Source: Apostichopus japonicus (taxonomy: Eukaryota > Echinodermata > Holothuroidea > Aspidochirotida > Stichopodidae). Taken from it: a stretch of 64,000 bases of DNA. Shown here in pieces: positions 41,474 to 56,400 of the stretch. Position 1 is the first letter of the stretch. Each line of letters begins with the position of its first letter. A program made the translations under genes and the position numbers. The stretch spans positions 17,133,001 through 17,197,000 of the forward strand of contig NC_092568.1 of assembly GCF_037975245.1 (NCBI RefSeq). The letters run 5' to 3'. The notes beneath the pieces are model-generated. The model searched no databases, was not told the DNA's origin, and saw only the letters and a list, made by a program, of their open reading frames with translations.

Positions 41474-44400
41474 ATGAACCCATTGAAGAGGCCAAAAGCT
41501 GGTGAAACACAAGAAGATTTGTTAAGGCAACAGGAAGAATTCCTAGCTCAAGGAGGCAAGCCGGCAGCGATCGTGGTTGAGAAAGGGGATAAACGAAGAA
41601 AGGATGTTGATCCAAAAGCAGAGAGATCCTTCACATTTGCTTCTGTGAAAAAAGATGTTGTCAAATTAGAGGGTAAATTGGCAGAGTAGGAACCTTTAAG
41701 AGTAAACAAGTTTCATGACATATGGTGTGATGTGGTATGGTAAGGTATGGTATGGGACAGTATGGTATAAATTGTTAGCACTTTATGTGTGAGAAACAAG
41801 ATCTTTTTAATGTAACATTAGTGAACCAATATGGGGCAAGGGAGGTTGGGAGGGGGGCTCTGTGGATCTGTTCTTTGAGGGTTGCTTGCTGAAAGTGAGC
41901 AGAGCACAAAAATGGAAAATTTTTACACTATTCATCAAGTTTGTTTTGTTCTGTCCTTGATTATCAGGAATGTCATCCCTGGCAACGGGAGAGCCTTCAT
42001 CCATCATGAAGAAGTCTTCACAGTTCAAGGTGAGCTAGGATGGTTCTAATAGAGAATATTTAGCCTGTCATAAATGATGTGTATACATACTGCAATATAC
42101 AAGAAAATAGAATGCCTATGTTTATCATAATATGTATGTATTTTTAGATCCTCCTGCTAGCAGAAACTTGCGAAGAAGCCATCACTGGCTTATCAAAGCC
42201 GCAAGCTGACGGAAGTCAGTTCCTTAGATTCATATTTTTCAATTGTCAACAACTCTGAAACTGGAAGACATACATTAATCTTGGAGTAACTTGAACTCGG
42301 GACCTTATGATTGGAAGGCACTGGCATTCACCACTGAGCTAACACTCCTAATATTGATATATTCAGTTTGTGATTGCTCTTGTTTGGAAACCCCAAGACA
42401 ACAAGGGACATAGTTTGTGTGCATGGGGAAGAGGGGGGGGGCGGGATGTGCCCTCTTGCTCAGGGGTGCCATTGCTTGTGAGTAGTTCTATATTTTCATT
42501 ATAGTAGACTAGATGTAGATATCCACAAAACATTATTTCTGTTAATTACATATTATTTTCACCACTAGAGCACTGGTAATGTCAGAGGTCAAAGAGTCAC
42601 TTTCAATGTAGAAGATGGTGAAGACCCAGAGGAAGTAATGGACAGTGAGTGGTTTATTTATTTTGTTTATTCATGAATAGCATGAAGTTCACATCACGAT
42701 TTGGTGCATTGAGATTAACATTGAATTTATATGGATTAAGGAGACGAGCAAGTAAAGTGATTAGCTCAAAAAGATATTATGCCCCTCTGGTTTATCAAAT
42801 ACATTCAATTCCATGGAAGGGTGTATGACTGGGTTGCTTCTGTTAGACTATGTGCACTGACATACTGACATGTTCGTGGTCTGTCTGTACCATGTGCCAT
42901 TGTGTTATCTGGACTTATTGATTGGGAAACGTGCTCATGAACTCTTCTGAAATCAGATGAAATTAAGAAAGCAAGCACAAAAATTACCGACTAGTTACAT
43001 TCATTCTTTGACAATTAGGTAAATGAGAAAAATAGGCAAAGATTTATTAAGCAAGGAATTAGAGGTTTACTACCAACACGGAAAACAATTTATCTGGTAT
43101 CTCACTGCAAAATGGTCAAATTGCTATACGAGTGCAAGGATGTGCCGCAGGTTTTCTTAAACAGGAGTGATAGTATTTTTTTTTAAGAGACAAAAATTCA
43201 GAGACTACTACACAAAATTTGAACATTAAACTATTCCTCTCAACATCAAGATCTACTCTTGCTCATACAGCCAGTGTCTTATTTGCTTCTCTCTGATTAG
43301 CCCAAGAAACACTTGTTGAGACTTTTATATTGATAGCTTAAAAACTGTTTTGTTTTTCTCCCTCCACAGGGCATGATACACATATAACTACAGTACTGTC
43401 AAAGATAATGGTAAGTAAGCTTTAAAATCCAGGCAGGGATTGGTCAGATTATTGAGTTATAAAAGAGGGAGCAGTAAATATGAATGACATGTATATTTGC
43501 TTTATAGGTTTTACTGACCATGCACAGGATATATATATATGCATTAATAATATGCATGAGTTTGACTTAACTTTAGTTTAATAAGAGACATTTGTGTTAT
43601 GGTTGAGTGAATAAAGGCTGTGGCATGAGAAGCAATGGATCCCTGGCTGGCCAAAAGAAAGGTGGGTTTTCATCCAGGAGTAATCCATGGTTTCCCATCT
43701 AATTTTTTTTCTTCAAAAACAAGCCAAAATTTGTAAATTTAATAACCACCCGACATGAAGTGTAATTTGCAAGTCATTTCGAATGTTTTGTTCCATATAC
43801 ATAAATGGCTGCTTAGCATGGTAAAATAACTGGCTTCCCAGCCAATTATTGTTATCATTAGATTAATGATGAAAGCCTTCTGCCAAGTATGGGCATCTTT
43901 GATCACAAATATCCATAAGAAATGTTTTACTTTGTGAAGGATTTATGTGCACTAAATGCAATGTTTTTGTTCATGGAATATAGGATATCGGATATCCGTA
44001 TGAATGTAGGCCTAACTGTCAGAGTAAAGTGGAGCTTACTACTACTGACTATGCAGAAAACAGTTATGCATATGAATGACATGTGTAAGTTTAAACCAAA
44101 CTACAGACTGTTCAGAGCATAATTATACATTCATGAATAATATGTTTGTTTGGAAAGTACTGCTGTTTTACTCAGATTTAAAGAAATGAAATGTGTTTCA
44201 AAAGTATTTTCATCTTCCAAGATTAATTATGTATGACTGATATGCATGAATTTGATAGGCTTCACTGACCATCCAGAGTATTCATTAATGACGTCAATGG
44301 TTCACTAGTACTACTGAATATTCAAAGTTAGATATGAATTAATGATGAGTTAAATCAGTACTACTGCATATTCAGTGATTAGTCACATAGTACATCTATA

Positions 44401-47400
44401 TTTTTCAGGAGCATGAAACAAGAAACTCACCTGTCTTTTTCCCAGGAGGCAGCAAACAAGGCTTTCCAACAGTTCCACACAGAAGTGAGGTATGCTCAAC
44501 ATGACCCATTTCAAACAATGATAATCTTTCCATTTCAGTGATTTTTGTTTCCTTGTATGTAAACTACAAAGCACCATTCAACCTAACCCGGGCTATGAAA
44601 GGATTGGTTCAGATGTCATACGTGTTTATGTTATATGAAAGAGGAAAATAAAAACAAACACAATGGTGAAAAAACTTTTCAAATATCTTTTTCGGTTAAA
44701 GAGATATTCAAGTGTAAAGTTTTATCAGATCGTGTAGAAACTGCTGAAATCTGACTAGCTGTGATGTCACATCCTCACATTCCTGAAAAGTCTTTGTTTT
44801 TATCTCTAAATATTTTGTGAGATTTCATGACTTTCAACCAGAAGATATGTCAGAAGATCTCATATTTGTCAAAGGAAGTATTTGAGATTAAACATCTGAA
44901 GAATTTTTGATTATATTATTTTCAAATGTGTTAAAAAATGTAAATAACTTTTAAAGAAATATATTCACAAATGTTAAGGAAGTGAGGATGTGACGTCACA
45001 CCCTCACAGTAAGTCTTTCTACACCAGTCGTTTTCAAAGAAATTTTGATATCTTCAAAGTGTCATATCTCCTTAACAAAGCATGCTATCATGGTAGTTTC
45101 TTCACTGTTCTTTTTGTCTTTTTGTGCTCTTTCATACAAAATAGACATGTCAAACACCTGAAACAATCCTTTAATATCATTTGGCAGTATTTGTAAGGAC
45201 AATTGTCCCTGTTTACACATGTATGTTTTCTCTGTCATTTCAGATGTCAGCATCTTTTACCATTTTTTGAGAACTTTTGTCAGTTGCAATAAATTCTTCT
45301 GGGGATAAAAGATTTAAATATTAGTGGATCTTAATAGCATTATGCAGGTAAACTTGGGCATAAAAAGTGACACAAACATTGAAAATTATGTGAGAAAGAG
45401 ACAAAATCCACTTTTGCTTGCCAAAATGTAGATATTAACTTTCCAAAGTTGCCTTGCTTTGATGTCGACAACACTTTTGGCCGACAACTTAATATTAAAC
45501 TCCTATCATCATTCACTCTCTAACAGGGGTCAGTCAAGCAGTCACCAAGTAACGCAAAGAAGAAGAAAAAGAAGAGTTTGTTTTCTCAACAGTTTCAGAA
45601 ATTGTCCCCGTCAGAGTTTGGCTTACAGAATGCTACCAGGGTGCCATCGCATGAATCGCAGCCTCCTGAGACTCAAGTTCAAAGAGAATTGGAAACTATG
45701 GAAACATCTCAAGGTTCTTTTTTCCCTCCTTCTTTCATCTATTAAATCAATGTTGAATCCTTAAATCTTTAAGTGAATGGAAAAGAATTGACCAATGGAA
45801 GTGAAAGACCATGGCTACTGCTTTGTTTTCAGTTTTTAATTTTTTTTCCCCTTCTTATTATTATTATTATAATTATTATTAATATTATTTTGAGCTAAGT
45901 AAATTCCTTTGTGCATCTTGTTTTGTGGCGTTTGAGACTTGCAAACTATTCTTATTTGTTTGAACGTCCTTCTGATGACATAGGAGAGTTGATACACGAT
46001 AAAAGAGTAAAAAATTGGTACTTTCATCGTTAAAATTCTCTGTTTTTCATATAATCTGTATGTGGTATGTTTAAAATGTCTCACTTGGAGTGTAGTAAAG
46101 ACAGAAACACAATAAATATGGATCTTGGTTACAATTCTTTACATGTAATCTGTGTGTATGTTAGGTGTAAATCTTCTCATTGCACATGGAGTTATCATTA
46201 ACAATTTTGGTGCATATCATGTTGAATTGTCATTGCTGACCTGATGGATCCATCCATAACATGGTGCTCAGGCTTATTAGTTTAGCGAAGAAAAAGAAAG
46301 GTTGGGGAAAACATACAAAGAGGGGCTTGAAAATCATGATACCCTCCTGACGTACATTATGAATTATAATTTCAATTTTGGATAACATATGGTAGGCCAC
46401 AAATAGCGAAGTGGGCCGCTTGCTATTTTGGTTATTAAATCAACGCTACATCAAATTTGGAAGGAGGCATGTACGTTGCATTTACTTCTAGAACCAAACG
46501 TCATAATGTATACATGTGTCTCTATGTCGTCTTAACCTGATGGTACTGAGAATCAGCAGCTCTGTCGCTCTAGATTATATTCATCCTTTTGTTTTACCCT
46601 TTTGCATCGTTTAGATACCCCGCCGGTCGTCTCGATTGGAGGCCTGGATGGTGAACATGCCGAAGCAACTGACAAAGCCATCCATGAGGAAAATAAATCC
46701 AAGATGGCTGCCATGTCTGAGGAAGAAATTTTACGGGAACAAGCCAGGATTAAAGCTATGCTCGGTAAGAAGAATATTTAATTGCTGAGAAGCAATGCTT
46801 TTTTTTTTTTCATCTCTTTTATTGACTCATTTGACATTTATACAAATAGACATGATAATTTTGTGAGTTCTTTAGTATTACAATGCAACTCGATCATTGC
46901 CTTACAATTTAATATTTTCTTATCTTTAGTTTTATAGTGGTCAATTCCATGGTGACTCGCGTGACATTTTTACTAAAATTCCTCTCTATTTGATATCATT
47001 AAACAAATAAAGAAATTACCTGGGAGAAAAGCATTCATGTAGTCAGTGAAGGTACGCCTTAATGCTTACAACAGTAGACAAAATATATTTATACCTTAAG
47101 CATTGGGGGTGAAATTGGCGAAAAACTAAACGTGACTCGTGTGACAGTTACTATTAGCAAAAATCAGAATGCACACACAAATGTTCGATTTCTTATGTCT
47201 TATTAAAATTTTTCCAATCACTTTTTATAATCATACCGAAGGTGAAAAACACCACTACGTCAATTGCTATGCAACTTTGAAAAAATGTTGTAATGCATGA
47301 AAATAACAAGGAAGATGTATTGTGACTCGCGTGACAAGAAAACGTGACTCGCGTGACAAGTTCACTTTTCGGATAGTTCTAGACCAAATGCAGAAATGAA

Positions 47401-50400
47401 TCGAAGGTATAGATCTTGCATAGTGAAATATAACATTCATTGGTCTAGAAAGTGTCCAAAAGGTACTTCCCTTGGGAATGTCCAGATGATATTAATGTCC
47501 CCGAGTTACCTTCATGACTGCAGACAGTAGGTAATATACTGTACGGGTAGTACAGTTTTTCAGGCAATATATCTTGTCAATTAATATTTATAACAATATT
47601 TAGTCTGTTGAAGTCACTCATTTGAAAGTTATAGAAGAAACAGATCTATCAAAATGTGATTCAAATTACCATTCTCATTTGTCATATTTGAATAAACCAA
47701 AAGTGTAATATTTGAGAAGATACATTCGCTCATAGGATTTTGGGAATGATTGAGCAGTTAAAACCTTAAGGTTGTCAAGTCATAGCACATGGCATTGCCA
47801 GATACAAATATAGATTATGTTTTTGTATATTACTAAAAAATCAATGATATGTGCTAACTTTCCAAATGTGGTGATAAAATAGGCATTATATTGCGAATAA
47901 ATATTCATGATTTTAAATTCTGATATTTCAAATGAAATTATTATAATTAGTTGCATTATGTGTGCCCATATTATTCAAGTTGCCTAATTACAGGGGAATG
48001 CATATGATATCTTTAATCAGTGATTCATTCATCAAACTATAACATCCCTGTAATTTTCACACAGTAAATAGGTAGAAGCACTATCTTGATTTGACGTGAC
48101 TCGCGTGACGTGACTCGCGTGACATTCGTAAAGGGTTATTTTCTGCAAAATTTGAATATCTTCTGAAAAGGAAAATTCAGTAATCCTTTTGGTATCTATG
48201 TGAAGACTTGATATTCATTATTTGGAGTAAAACTTTTGTGCAGGCAAGGAGAAAAAACAAAAACAGTCAATTTTGTGACTCACATGACAGTAAATCGAGG
48301 GTGTTTACTGTTTTCAATTTACCACTATTGTCTAATGCCTTGATGTCAGAATAAAATTGAAGCTATTAAGTGAGCACTATGCTATAGCAAATATAATTAG
48401 TCCAACACACAGTTAATAGGTAGAAAAACTATCTTGAATTGACGTGACTCGCGTGACATGACTCGCGTGACATTCATAAAGGGTGATTTTCCGCAAAATT
48501 TGAATATCTTCTGGAAAGGAAAATTCAGTAATCCTTTTGGTATCTATGTGAAGACTTGAAATTCATTATTTGGAGTAAAACTTTTGTGCAGGCAAGGAGA
48601 AAAAACAAAAACAGTCAATTTTGTGACTCACATGACAGTAAATCGAGGGTGTTTACTGTTTTCAATTTACCACTGTTGTCTAATGCCTTGATGTCAGAAT
48701 AAAATTGAAGCTATTAAGTGAGCACTATGCTATAGCAAATATAATTAGTCCAACACACAGTTAATAGGTAGAAAAACTATCTTGAATTGACGTGACTCGC
48801 GTGACGTGACTCGCGTGACATTCATAAAGGGTGATTTTCCGCAAAATTTGAATATCTTCTGGAAAGGAAAATTGAGTAATCCTTTTGGTATCTATGTGAA
48901 GACTTGATATTCATTTTTTGGAGTAAAAATATTGTGCAGGCAAGGAGAAAAAAACAAAAACAGTAAATTTTGTGAATTGCATGACAGTAAATCGAGGGTG
49001 TTTTCAATTCACCACTATTGTCTAATGCCTTGATGTCGAAAAAAAATTGAAGCTATTAAGTGAGCACTATGCTATAGCAAATACAATTAGTCCAAAAAAC
49101 TGATGATACCTATGATTACTATGTACAAATCTGCACAAAATGAAATTTCACTGTATTTTTCATAATTTAGTTACTAAGGGAACCATTTGTTATTAACGAC
49201 CCCATAATCAAATGAATGATGTTTCGGGGGTGAAAAAATTATTTTTAGTAACTACAAGTATTCTATTTATTGGAAACTTATACAATTTTAATGTACAATG
49301 ATTTAAAATTTTTTGGTATGATGTTGACCTTATCATGGAATTGACCAGTACATAGCAATATCAATACATACAGTGCAGCCGCAGAGACAAAACGTACAAT
49401 ACTACTATTCAAAAAAGCAATGCTACTTGAAGTGGCATTATCCATTAGAACAGAATGAGTCCTCGAAGCCATTGAGCAATGCTTTTCTTATTTATTCTTC
49501 AATGTATGAGTCTTTATTGAAACACTTTTGAGTCATTCCCTCGTCTTCCTCCAATGAAGTTTTTCTTGTCATAATTGAAGATAAATCAGTAAAGTAACCA
49601 CTTTTCTGTTTATATGCTAATTTACTTGTTTGTGATTGATTGATTGAACTTTCATCAAACTCCTTGTGAATGATTTCATGGAACGATGCAGACATTTCTT
49701 TTTTTTGACTATTTTCTTCCAGATCCAAGTTTGGTGGCATTTCTTCAGAAGAAGAAACGTCAGCCTGGTGGAGAAAGGAAGGAACCAGAAGTCAGGAGAG
49801 ATGAGGAGATGGAGACTAATGAAAGAGCAACAGAAGTGAAACCAGATTCTAATGATGAAGGTTAGTTTCAGAGTTTGGCACGAGACTTTTAGTTTATAAT
49901 ATCTTATATAATCTAACCTAGTACACATGGGCATGAGAATCATATTAATTGAACAAAAAAACAAAAAGTACTAACATTTTACCTGTACTCCTCCTCACGT
50001 CAGAATTAACTCAAGTAACTCCGGTTCAAGGACGTTGTATGAAAATTCTACGAAGTATTCCTCTCACCAATGAAAGTTGTCGGTAGTAGGGAAGGTTTTA
50101 TGCTTTAGCTAATAGACGATTAGAAAAACTTTCTAACTTATCTGCAATGCAAATGTTATAGACCTGTGTGTTAGGTATTTGGATTAGTCTTTGACAAGCA
50201 ATGGATTTTTTTTGTGGAGATATTAAAGCATCTCTTGGGGCAGTTTGTAACAAACAAATTTTATTATATTATATGTTGAGCTCAATTAATTTTTTTGTGA
50301 TGCGAGGTTTTAGTCGTTCTGTTGCCTCTGAATTTGTAGTCTCCACGATTGTGACTGCTGCTGTCACCCTGAACTTCATAAACTTTGTTAAAATAATCAT

Positions 50401-53400
50401 TATATAAGTATTAAATTAACAACGGGTAAACTGACTTTACTGACATTACCAGTGGACTTTGTTTTGTTCATGATTGTTTTGTTATTATGATACTTTCTAA
50501 GTTAGCAGTAGCAGCAAAAACAAATTAAGATCTTTGAATTCTTACCCAGATGGTATGTTATTCTTGCTCATAAACCTCCTCTCCTACCTCAACTTCTACT
50601 TAAATTCATATGTATTTTGATCATAACCACTCTCAAACTTGTCTTTTTTTCCCTGCTATAATCAGTTGTAGATATGCCAGTGAAGATTAGCAAGAATTGG
50701 TTGAATATGAATAAGGTAGAATCAGATAAACTCCTGTGGATGAAAGATCTTCCCAAGCCTGCAGCCAAGGACAGCAAAGGGGCTCAAGCAAGATTCGATT
50801 TTAATGGAAGGCTGGTTGCCAAGGAAGCTAACATACCAGTTAGGGAAGGGTTACATCACCATGGTGATGAGCAAGAGGTGAGAGAATAACTCTGGCATCT
50901 AGCCAAGGGTGTGTCATTGTGGGTGTGATGAGTGTCATGCAAGTCTTAATCCAAAGAGAGATATGTTCATGTATCTGGTTAACGTCACTATGTGGGTATG
51001 GTGAGTAGCCTTTGAAGTTACACAAACACATTTGGTATTTTATAGTGCTTAGTGTTGAAAATGAAAATTGTAACCACAGACAAATTTCTTAATCATAGAA
51101 CCAACTTAATTTGAACTGGTCAGAGGAAAGATACCATTAACATACTTTCCTTGAGCTTTGGAGTTCCAAAACGTAAGTGTTATCAATATTCTGACATATT
51201 TCTTACAAATCAAAGAAGTTTCTAGATTTACTGTTCTGTCATTCTTTTCTACAGATCCCTGGCTACTCATTGGAAGAACTCTTCACCTTAGCCAGAAGCT
51301 CAGTCCTAAACCAGAGAGTCTTATCTTTGCAGACGCTTTCAAGGATCGTCTACAATGTAAGCTTATTTCCTTTGTCATCAGACAAACGAAAAGTGTATTA
51401 TTTTACCGGTGAATGAATGATTAGACTGTTTAAACATGTGTCATCAGAGATGTTACCAAGTATTTTTTTTAAATGGTCCGTATATTATTTGTGGAATTTG
51501 TAAATAAAATTTGCCTGAAAAGGAAACTGTGCGGCCAGGGCAATTGAGTCAGAATATAGTCCTCATAATGAGGAATGTTTACTATGATTCTTATAAATGT
51601 TCAGGGTAGAAAAAGACATCATTTCCTCATAATTTTGTTTTCTTAGAGTCGCCTTCAGGAGTTGGGAGGTGATCTGTCAGAACCTCTCCTTCCAACGTTA
51701 CTAGAGGCAGGAATTCTCTTCTTGATGAGGTGGTCGATAGATGATACTAATGAGGGAGTAATCTCCGCAGCGGTGGAAGGTCTCACAGCTCTCTTAGTAC
51801 AACCAGGAGATGAGGTATTAAAACTTGTGGTTAACAACTAGAATTACAGATTTCATCCTTAAAAGTGTGCTTGGTTAAAATGGTATCATTGATACTTCTC
51901 TGCAGGTGTCATGGTAACACTACTTGCTGCTATGATTTAGTTGATTTTTTTTTTTTTTTTTTTTGCAGTGCTGATAAGTTTGTGTACTTGAAACAAAAAA
52001 TTTTGTGAGATTTGTTTAAGTTTAGTGAATCCCAAGGGTTAAGGAGCCAACAGGAGGTCATTTGAAACCCTATTCATAATGATGATCATGGATGAACCCA
52101 TGGCTATCCCAAGCCTGTTCTTTTCAGTGAGTGTTCAGAGTATTTTTTTAATTTGCAGTGTTTCGAGATAATTAGATTTCTTTAAACTTTGACCTTAATC
52201 TGGAGAATTTGTACCATCATTGGTCACTATATTTAATGAAATTTAATGTTGCGGTAAACTGCTTCCATCGATACCCGAGCTGGTGCAACGACACAGTGTT
52301 AAGCTATGTTATGTTACTGTTCATGTTACCTACATGTTGATAATGTGATCCTTCTCTGTTGGTCTTACAGGACACTTTGGACAGAATATACACTTGGTAC
52401 CATGGTAACAATTTGCCTCCATTGATACCGCTGCTTAAGGAGGAGGATGAGGAACTGGATGAAAATGGCCAACCAATGAAAGATGAGGACATATCTGATC
52501 CCCAGATGGTTCAAAGAGATGTTATTAAGGTAAGAATTATTTTCTCAGAGCATTATCATTTCAGAACATTGACTCCCCTTTTTTTTCAATTTGATTTGGT
52601 ATGTTTGGAAGTATTATGTTTTCTTTGTAACTTTAATAACTTAAATGGTATATAACTTGATATTGTGTGATCATTGTGTGATCATTTGTTGAGCACCGAC
52701 CAGGGGTGCAACAAACATGATCACATTTTTGGGGAGTTTTTAAACATTCGCCAAAATAGATTGTACAGCATATACACATGTTACACTTATTTACTATACA
52801 CTAGGAGTGTTTGCCATATTCTGTCTGCCAGTGGGGGAGGAGGAGAGGCTGAGCCCCCTGATGTTATTAAGCCCTGTGGCAGAGTGTATAAAGGTGGTGG
52901 CATTTGAAGCAATGAGGGTTATCAATCAGGAGGTTTGGGTTCGATACCTGACCGGCTCATAGTAAGGTGGGCTTTTCATCCAAGAGCAAACTACGGTTTA
53001 TCCCATCTGAAATGACTTTCTCAATCGAAAAGATTCTAAATTTGAGATGAAATGTTTGAATTGGAAGCCACTCGACGTATAAGTTGTAATCCATCAACCC
53101 TTGCAGGTTTCTCCCACATTTGTGGTCGCTTAAGCGTGGTAAAAATAACTGCTGATTATGATTATTATTATTATTCTGGGGGAAGGAAGCTTTTAAACAT
53201 TTGAATTGTCCTCTTAAATATTTCTTAAAAAGCAACTAGTTTCTAGTACCCACCACCGATCTAGTTCCGTACTGTAGGATATTGTTATTTAGTTTCATTT
53301 AATGTAACACAACATATTCAACAAAGTTTTGTTAATGTTTAATAACAATATTAATTCTGAGTCATATTTAAACTATTAAGTAGGTCTATAATGAGACCTA

Positions 53401-56400
53401 AATGCAAGGTAGGTACTTATAAATACTTTTGAATCTTTGAAGAAAATCCCCCAACTGAAGGTTTCCATCCAACTGAATGATTGACTGACAATGGAATTGT
53501 CTGGTGCATGCACCCCCCCCCCATCCCCACCTCCCTCTTCCCATGCCACTGATCTGTAATTTTATAGCCTGACATGTAAGCGTCTGGGTGGAAGATGTTA
53601 TTGTCGTCAAGCTTTTGGGATGATTTTTAACCAAAGAAGAAATACTTCATAAAGTTTGCACAGAACAGTACTCTACAACATAGAAAGACATTTTCAGTGG
53701 ATTTGGAGGGAAAGAAATGGACTGGGGTTTATAATTTCACCAATGAAACATAAACCATCTGCTTTTATTCATAAGGGTAATAGTAAGGGTATGGTTTTAT
53801 TTTTGGCAGGCTCTCCTCAGAATGAACACATTGAGACGGTTCTGCTTCATCCTCGACAAAGTCCGACCTCCAGCTCCCACGGTCCTCAACATCCTCTCCA
53901 TCCTCATCAGAACAAGCAGACACTCCTCTCAAGCTGCATTTGAGATCTGTAAATGTCCAAAATTATTGGAGGTCATTGTTAGAGAGTTCTTGCCAATGGC
54001 TGGCTGGAAGCAGCAAGGTTTGTATAAAACTCACCTGAAACAAAATGAAAAAACTCTTCAAGGATGATGATCAGCAACTGTATTGATGATGTAAGATGAG
54101 CATGTATCTCTTTCTCTGTTTAAACTATGAATAATTCACCAATCATGTCATATGTTAGATCTGTACAAGTGACAGGGTATGGGTTATTCCATTTATTTAT
54201 AAGGGGAAGCAATTTTCCAACATTTCATAGGTTTTCATTTACACACAGAATCAAGTAAATGTAACTGTTGAAGCTTTAAAAAGATCTTCAAATTTTTTAA
54301 CATAATAAGACTTCATTCTGAACAAGCACATTTGCTTCTATTATTTTTTAAAAAGTATGAAAATACAGGAGATGTCTTGCTGATTGAAAGTATAACACAG
54401 ACATCCAAAATGTCACTAGTTACATCTCTAAATATGAGTGACTTATACAGCAATAGTGATCAATCACTCGATAATATTCTCTCGACAATTTCTATTAAAA
54501 AACACCAGAAAATTTCTGTTTTTAAGGGTTTTCTGCTTTCTTCATGAAATTTATATGTTTGCAGCAGGTAGCATTTCCCCAGCTCCCTTAGATCTCTTTT
54601 GCCTTGTATGAAATATAATATACTGTTTTCAATTGGTTGCCATGTCCATTAAACCGAACCCCACAATTCTAATCACCCACATATGTAATCTGTATACAAG
54701 CTTAAAGTCAACTGCATTGTAGCCCACTTTCATGTCTTTTGTCAATCCAAAAGTTCAATCCAAAAGATGTGGCCCATCATGGATCAAATAACTTCTAGCT
54801 TTAAAAGATTTATTTTTTGATAGGGGTAGCATAGCAAAATGGTATACAAGTTGTTTTTTTTCTTAAAATTTCTAAACCATGAATGAATTTGTTGCAGAGG
54901 GTAGGTAATATAATTTTATTTAATAACATAAAATAAATTTAATATAATAAATGAACTTGAAAGAGAAGCTGGAAATTAAGATACAAATATACCAAGCTGA
55001 AATTATGCCTTGAAAGAGCTTTTGAATTTTTCGATTATTATTTTGTTGCTAAAAGAATTTTTATCCTTCCTTTTCATGTTTCCTTTATTGTGTTGCTTTA
55101 ATGGTTTCTGTCTTACAGGAGCACAAGTTGCGGATGTTTATGGGTATCCGGTGGTCTCTGCTCTCAAACTGCTGCGTGTTCTCTGTGCAACAGGAAGAAA
55201 TAGAGCTGCGTCTTTGGTTAGTTACTATTCTAGTTTTAAAGTATTTGGACAATTTTATATTCTTTCTTAAGTATTTATCTCATGGTGAAACGTGAGGGAT
55301 GATGTTGAACAGAAATGCAAATGTTACGAACAATGATGTCCATGACTCTGTTCATATTTAGAGATTAACTGCATTAATCCAATAATGTATTCACAAATTC
55401 AAAAGTCTTTCCGAGTGCTCCTTTAAGGCTAAGTTGATGAGATGTCGCCTTCCTAGTACATTTCCAAATGTTACCATTGATCCGTTGTTCTATTAGATTT
55501 AACGACTCAATCCAAAACATGTTCTTCTAACTTCATACGAAGCAAACCCTTGGATGACCTTTGACACCATTTGTCCTTGACAAATTAGTAATGCATTGTG
55601 AAGAATTTATTTGAGGCTCTAAAAGTGTTATATTTTTACTATTGGGCTTTTGTACTGCCCCTGAGGAACTGACCAAATGGTCTGTTTGTTGGATTAACTT
55701 GTGTAGCCACTTTAATTGATAAACTTCAGCTGTTAAAAGGATCATTTGTTGTCAAACATTGTCAAATGCCAAAAAGTGGTATAGAAATACAACCTGGACT
55801 GAAAGCGGTGTAAAAGACACTGCATTCAGTCCAGCAGTAGCTTTTAACAGGCTATAACATAACAAACTTAATGTTATGCCTAACCTCATCCTTCAATATG
55901 TGGTAAACTGCTCACACCACTAACTTCCAAATATTAAGCATTTGATGTCAAAATCTATATGACTCAAAGCTACATAATGAAATGTAACATATCAGAAGAT
56001 TGATTGGTGTTTTACCTTTCTGTATCCCAATCTTCTGCTTAGTCCTAAGTAAATAATTTTTCTCTTTTTGGAATTTTGAAGCATTATACTGTTTGATAAG
56101 AAAATCTTGTCCATGAGCACTCACATTTCCATTGTAGTGGGGGTGGGGGATGGGGGCAGAGATGGGAGGTTTTATCACCAACTCTTGTTATAGAAATCAA
56201 GTCCAAAACAAGAAGGCAATATGGATCAAAGTTGCAAATTTATTTTGTAATCTCATTACAGTGTTGTAAACTTTCCACCAGTGGTCGTTGCAATTACCTC
56301 TGGTTTGTAATTGTTTTCCTCCGTAGATTGCTCAGTTTAGACTTCAGCCACTTTTACTGCGGTACCTCTCTGAGGAACCTTCGGATATGAGTCTGGACAT

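Noticed and set aside
42292-42352. tRNA-like A and B boxes on the minus strand
   Set aside because: No complete cloverleaf or anticodon stem; attached to a SINE body.
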